Below, piece after piece: positions 24,371 to 27,683 of a DNA stretch of 27,683 nucleotides. The notes beneath the pieces were generated by a model. The model made no database searches. It saw nothing but the letters and a program-made list of their open reading frames with translations, and was not told where the DNA came from. The translations under genes and the position numbers were made by a program. This stretch comes from CAZBGL01 sp964491375 (GTDB lineage Bacteria; Desulfobacterota; Deferrisomatia; Deferrisomatales; Deferrisomataceae), in the NCBI GenBank assembly GCA_964491375.1, contig CAZBGL010000306.1, forward strand, positions 1-27,683, given 5' to 3'. Every line of letters begins with the position of its first letter. Position 1 is the first letter of the stretch.

Positions 24371-25468
24371 TTATTCGGGCAGTTTGCCTCCGGAGTTGAG
24401 CATCACGGCCCGCTCGAAGTCCGAGGGATTGGTGGCGGCGGATCGGGCGGTCTCGAAGGAGATGGTGCCGCTCGTATAGAGTTCCATCAGATGCTGGTCG
24501 AAGCTCTGTGTGCCGTAGGTGTCCCGTCCGGTCTCGAGCACGTCCTTGATTTCGTGGGTCTTCAGGGGGTCCTTGATGCACTCCTCGATGTGCTTGGTCA
24601 TCCGCAGGATCTCCAGGGCCGCCACCCGGCCCCGGCCGTCCTTGCGGGGCAGCAGCCGCTGGCTGATGGTGGCCTTGAGGTTCTCGGCCAGCCGGATGCG
24701 CACCATGTTCTGCTCGGCCGAGGGGAATACGCTGATCAGCCGGCCGACGGTCTTGGCCGCGTCCGTGGTGTGGACCGTGCTGAACACCAGGTGGCCGGTT
24801 TCCGCGGCCTTGAGCGCGATGTCGATGGTCTCGGTGTCGCGCATCTCCCCCACCAGGATGATGTCCGGATCCTGGCACAAGGCCGCGCGCAGGGCCTGGT
24901 TGAACGACGGGGTGTCCAGGCCGATCTCCCGCTGGCTCACCGAGCTCTTCTTGTTCCGGTGGATGAACTCGATCGGGTCCTCGATGGTCAGGATGTGGCA
25001 GCGGCGGTTTTCGTTGATGTAGTCGATCAGGGCCGCCAGGGTCGAGCTCTTGCCGCTTCCGGTCACCCCGGTGATGAGCACCAGCCCCCGCTCCTCCATG
25101 GCGATCTCCTTGAGCACCGGCGGAAGGCCCAGGCCGTCCAGGGTGGGGACCTCGAACGGGATCACCCGGAGGATCACGGCATAGGTGTTCCGCTGGCGGT
25201 AGATGTTCACCCGGAACCGCCCCACGCCGTTGACCGAGTAGGAGCCGTCCCATTCCCGGATCCCCTCGGGGTTCACCGGTGGATGGGCCCCGGCCACGAT
25301 GGTCTCCACCACGGCGCGGGTGTCCTGGGGGGTGAGCAGCGGGCTCTTGACTTCCTGGAGCACGCCGTTGACCCGGAAGAGGATCGGGGTGTTGACTTTG
25401 AGATGGATGTCGCTGGCTCCCGCTTTCATCGCGGCGGCCAGGATCCGGTGGAAGGTCTCCCTTTCCAT
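24371..25468 (-). CDS. Type IV pilus retraction-type ATPase (PilT/PilU family)
   Basis: Secretion-superfamily hexameric ATPase of 365 residues that powers pilus retraction and twitching. Seen in order: N-terminal PAS-like domain (AGASDIHLKVNTPILFRVNG), Walker A GVTGSGKS (134-141), Asp box TIEDPIEF (about 161-168), Walker B DIILVGEMRD with catalytic Glu208, and His box ETGHLVFSTVHT (about 223-234). The C-terminus reads YGTQSFDQHLMELYTSG, and no AIRNLIRE motif is present, so it is closer to PilU or PilT2 than to canonical PilT. The ATG at 25468 follows GAGGAGG; the frame is open further upstream, but that would overlap the zinc-ribbon gene. It lies 17 bases after that gene. No other pilus gene is in view. 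Confidence 0.92.
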   Translation of the reverse strand: MERETFHRILAAAMKAGASDIHLKVNTPILFRVNGVLQEVKSPLLTPQDTRAVVETIVAGAHPPVNPEGIREWDGSYSVNGVGRFRVNIYRQRNTYAVILRVIPFEVPTLDGLGLPPVLKEIAMEERGLVLITGVTGSGKSSTLAALIDYINENRRCHILTIEDPIEFIHRNKKSSVSQREIGLDTPSFNQALRAALCQDPDIILVGEMRDTETIDIALKAAETGHLVFSTVHTTDAAKTVGRLISVFPSAEQNMVRIRLAENLKATISQRLLPRKDGRGRVAALEILRMTKHIEECIKDPLKTHEIKDVLETGRDTYGTQSFDQHLMELYTSGTISFETARSAATNPSDFERAVMLNSGGKLPE

Positions 25469-25485
25469 GGGGCGCCTCCTCGGGC

Positions 25486-25701
25486 TCAGTGGAATCGGCG
25501 ACGGCGAGGCGGAGGCGGAAGCCCCTCTACAAACCATTCCGGGATCGCGGCCCGCTCCCGCAAATCGCCGCACACCGGGCAGTACGTGTACCAGAGGCGG
25601 TCCGTTCCAAACGGGTGCAGCGAAGTGATAAGCTCGCAGTGGCCGCAGCGGGAGCAGGCAAGCGGGGTGCGCACCACGCGCACCGACGGAGAGCGGGACA
25701 C
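25486..25701 (-). CDS. Small zinc-ribbon protein, unknown function
   Basis: A 71-residue protein beginning at GTG 25701 with an excellent AAGGAGG site 7 bases upstream. It has two Cys pairs, CSRCGHC near residue 16 and YCPVCGD near 40, spaced as in a rubredoxin-like or zinc-ribbon fold. The tail is basic and proline-rich (GLPPPPRRRRFH). Its stop is 17 bases before the pilT-like start, so the two are probably co-transcribed. The frame is open upstream of 25701, but those starts lack a ribosome site. I do not recognise a named family. Confidence 0.65.
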   Translation of the reverse strand: MSRSPSVRVVRTPLACSRCGHCELITSLHPFGTDRLWYTYCPVCGDLRERAAIPEWFVEGLPPPPRRRRFH

Positions 25702-25776
25702 TCGTGCCTCCTTGCACCGGTTTCGCCGGTTTGGGGATCGGCCGGAGGATGCCCGAGCTTGAGGAAAGGATGGGCC

Positions 25777-26400
25777 ATGGGCGGTTGGGGCTGTCCCCAC
25801 GAGGACAACGGGTCTTGCACGCGACGCGGCACGGCGTGCCGCCCGGGAGAGGACGGCTGCGTGCTGGAGGAACGCCCCGGGCGGGAGGACCCCGATCCCT
25901 TTTCCGGTCTGAGTGCGTGGTTCGAGGCCTTGGCCTCGCCCGCACCCACGCCGGCCGGCGGGGCCCTGGCCTTCGTGACCCTTGCGGGGACCGCGGCCCT
26001 GGCCGCCAAGGCGGCCCGGGCCGGTGGCGGGGCGCCGGGGCGGTTCGTGGCGAGGGTCCGCACGTTCCTCGAGGGGGCGGCGGAGGACGCCAGGGGCTAC
26101 TCGGAGACGGCGTCCGGTCCGTCCGGGGCCAGGATGCGGTTCCTCGCCCGGGGGCTGGAGCGGCTGGAGGGTGCCGCGGCCTTCGTGGACGAGCTGGCCG
26201 ACCTCGCGGCCCGGGTGCGCGGGGCCCTGAGGCCCGACGTGACCGCGGCCGAACGTCTGGCGCGGGAGGCGGCCTGGGTGCTCGCGGAGAACCTGGCCTT
26301 CAACGCGGAGTCCTGGGGGATCGCGTGGGGCGAGCCGGAAAGGGGGCGCCTGGAACGGGCCCGGCGCAGACTCAGTCCACCTGGAGGAGCACGGCCTTGA
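25777..26400 (+). CDS. Cys-rich leader fused to a cyclodeaminase/cyclohydrolase (FTCD_C)-like domain
   Basis: A 207-residue protein from ATG 25777, preceded by GAGGAAAGGA. Residues 1-34 hold four cysteines at 6, 14, 21 and 28, ending in RPGEDGCVLEER; I recall similar C-P-H...C...C-x-P-G-x-x-G-C-V-L leaders from deltaproteobacterial proteins, possibly binding zinc or an Fe-S cluster. Residues 50-200 are helical and begin WFEALASPAPTPAGGALAFV, close to the S-x-x-PTPGGGS start of formiminotransferase-cyclodeaminase C-terminal and FchA-type proteins; EDARGYSE may match their DAEAF block. The match is distant, so enzyme activity is uncertain. It is divergent from the zinc-ribbon/pilT pair and its 3' end overlaps rlmI by 29 bases tail to tail. 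Confidence 0.65.
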   Translation: MGGWGCPHEDNGSCTRRGTACRPGEDGCVLEERPGREDPDPFSGLSAWFEALASPAPTPAGGALAFVTLAGTAALAAKAARAGGGAPGRFVARVRTFLEGAAEDARGYSETASGPSGARMRFLARGLERLEGAAAFVDELADLAARVRGALRPDVTAAERLAREAAWVLAENLAFNAESWGIAWGEPERGRLERARRRLSPPGGARP

Positions 26401-27544
26401 GGTAGGCGGTTTCGGGCATGGCCGGGATCCACGGGTGGTCCGGCCCCTGGCCGCCCCGGGTGACCACCCGCACGGTCCGGCCCGCGGCCCGGGCCGCCCG
26501 GGCCAGGGCTTGGATGAACGCGGCGGGGCGCACGTGGTGGGAGCAGCTGCACGTGAGCAGGTGCCCGCCGGGCCGGATGCACCGCATGGCCCATTTGTTC
26601 AGGTTCAGGTACCCCCGCAGGGCCTCGGGGACGTGGCGCCGGGACTTTGCGAAGGCCGGTGGGTCCACGACCACCAGGTCGAACCGTTCCCTCCGGCGCG
26701 CGGCGCCCTTCAGGAAATCCACGGCATCGGCGTGAACGGTGTGCACGGATGCGATCCCGTTGGCCCGGGCGTTCAGCCGGACGAGCTCCAGGGCCTGGGC
26801 CGATGCGTCGAGCCAGGTGACCTCGGCGGCCCCCCATCGCAGGGCGAACAGCCCCCAGGTGCCGGAGTAGCAGAACGCGTCCAGGACCCGGCTCCCCGGG
26901 CAGAGGGGCTGGATCATCCGGTAGTTGTCGCGCTGGTCGAAAAAGAAACCGGTCTTCTGTCCGCCCACGAGGTCGGCGGCGAGCCGAAGTCCGCCGAGGG
27001 CGAACCACACACGCTCGGGTACGCATCCCTCGACCCGGACCTCGGCGGGAAGCCCCTCCAGCCGGCGGGCCGGGGCGTCGTTCCGCAGCACCATGCCCCG
27101 GGGCTGGAACACGGCCTCCAGGGCCCTGAGCACCGCGTCGGATCGCCGCTCCATGCCGGCCGTCAGGATCTGGACGCTGAGGTAGGGACCGTACCGGTCC
27201 ACCACGAGGCCCGGGAGGCCGTCGGCCTCGCCGAACACCGCGCGACAGGCCTCGGCTTCGGGCCCCAACCATGTCTTCCGGCGCTCCCAGGCCGCCCCCA
27301 CCCGGGCGCGGATCACGGAGGCGTCCAGGGGGCACTCCCGTCCCGGACTGTGGAGGCGTACGGCGATGAGACTGTGGGGGCTGAAGGTGCCCGAGCCCAG
27401 CAGGCGTCCCCGGTGGTCCACGACCCGTACGTCCTCCCCGGGGGGGATGGACCGGTCGAACCCTTCGATCTCGTTGGAGAACACCCACAGGTGCCCCGAG
27501 GCGACCCGCCGGTGGGCACCCGGGCGGAGCCGGATCGTGCGCAT
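26372..27544 (-). CDS. rlmI: 23S rRNA m5C methyltransferase, RlmI type
   Basis: SAM-dependent RNA methyltransferase of 390 residues (E. coli RlmI is 396), which methylates C1962 of 23S rRNA. The N-terminal PUA domain (about 1-75) begins TIRLRPGAHRRVASGHLWVF. The middle domain has GLPGLVVDRYGPYLSVQ. The catalytic Rossmann domain has motif I VLDAFCYSGTWGLFAL, acidic motif WLDASAQALEL, motif IV DLVVVDPPAFAKS and the active-site cysteine region LLTCSCSHHV. The ATG at 27544 follows GAGGGAG. The gene is monocistronic as far as the window shows. Confidence 0.94.
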   Translation of the reverse strand: MRTIRLRPGAHRRVASGHLWVFSNEIEGFDRSIPPGEDVRVVDHRGRLLGSGTFSPHSLIAVRLHSPGRECPLDASVIRARVGAAWERRKTWLGPEAEACRAVFGEADGLPGLVVDRYGPYLSVQILTAGMERRSDAVLRALEAVFQPRGMVLRNDAPARRLEGLPAEVRVEGCVPERVWFALGGLRLAADLVGGQKTGFFFDQRDNYRMIQPLCPGSRVLDAFCYSGTWGLFALRWGAAEVTWLDASAQALELVRLNARANGIASVHTVHADAVDFLKGAARRRERFDLVVVDPPAFAKSRRHVPEALRGYLNLNKWAMRCIRPGGHLLTCSCSHHVRPAAFIQALARAARAAGRTVRVVTRGGQGPDHPWIPAMPETAYLKAVLLQVD

Positions 27545-27651
27545 GGGACTCCCTCGTCGGATGGGTAGCGGAAGTCGGGACGCCGATCATCGCCCAGGCC
27601 GGCGGGCTTGGCAACACGGCCACGCTGCGGCCGCCTTCCGGAGGTAGGACC

Positions 27652-27683
27652 GTGAGCCCCCCCCCGAAACGGCTCCGGGTCTC
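27652..27683 (+). CDS. Possible start of a gene running off the right edge
   Basis: GGAGG at 27640-27644 is placed 7 bases before GTG 27652, and the frame reads MSPPPKRLRV with no stop to the window end. It is divergent from rlmI. Only ten codons are visible, so no function can be given. Confidence 0.4.
   Translation, partial: MSPPPKRLRV

Noticed and set aside
25469..25945. Upstream extension of the pilT-like frame
   Set aside because: The added residues are low-complexity and Pro/Arg-rich, and the region overlaps the zinc-ribbon gene; PilT proteins begin at the MERETFH start with a good ribosome site.
1..27683. CRISPR arrays, insertion sequences, tRNA or rRNA genes
   Set aside because: No regularly spaced short repeats outside the TSP3 coding block, no transposase-like protein and no tRNA- or rRNA-like segment was seen on either strand.

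Overview
The window is about 27.7 kb of very GC-rich DNA, densely coding, with G or C at nearly every third codon position. It looks like a chromosomal segment of a Gram-negative bacterium. The gene set (TRAP and branched-chain amino-acid type uptake systems, an acyl-CoA synthetase, a GctAB-type CoA-transferase, a twitching ATPase, a lipoprotein with thrombospondin type 3 repeats, remains of a hybrid histidine kinase) suggests a deltaproteobacterial (Desulfobacterota-like) heterotroph that uses organic acids and amino acids. This assignment is inference from gene content. I saw no rRNA, tRNA, CRISPR array, transposase or phage gene.

Layout. (1) 1-5025: a leftward operon dctP-dctQ-dctM-FAD-linked 2-hydroxyacid dehydrogenase (the last gene runs off the left edge) and a divergent FadR/LldR-type GntR regulator. 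The shared 170-bp gap holds promoters for both directions, a TGGTCA/TGACCA palindrome over the leftward start site and a related site past the regulator's promoter. This reads as a self-regulated uptake and oxidation module for a 2-hydroxy acid such as lactate or glycolate. (2) 5026-5350: a hairpin-rich convergent gap. (3) 5351-11741: an AMP-forming acyl-CoA synthetase divergent from a complete HAAT-type ABC importer (livJ-H-M-G-F order), with overlapping promoters. (4) 11742-12192: a non-coding gap, locally AT-richer. (5) 12193-15747: a large lipoprotein with a probable caspase-like (clan CD) His/Cys pair, five or so calcium-binding TSP3 repeats and a propeller-like C-terminus. (6) 15853-20247: a full-length Lhr helicase whose start codon can be buried in a stem. 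(7) 20386-22122: a two-subunit CoA-transferase. (8) 22195-23325: dnaJ. (9) 23336-24266: a decayed hybrid histidine kinase. (10) 24371-25701: a PilT/PilU-type ATPase preceded by a small zinc-ribbon protein. (11) 25777-27544: a Cys-rich-leader protein with a cyclodeaminase-like domain, convergent with an RlmI-type rRNA methyltransferase. (12) A probable new gene starts at 27652.

The most interesting items are the caspase-like TSP3 lipoprotein, the hairpin that can hide the lhr start codon, the Cys-rich leader fused to an FTCD_C-like domain, the two-site control region of the TRAP module, and the perfect GC stems placed after the binding-protein gene in both transporter operons.
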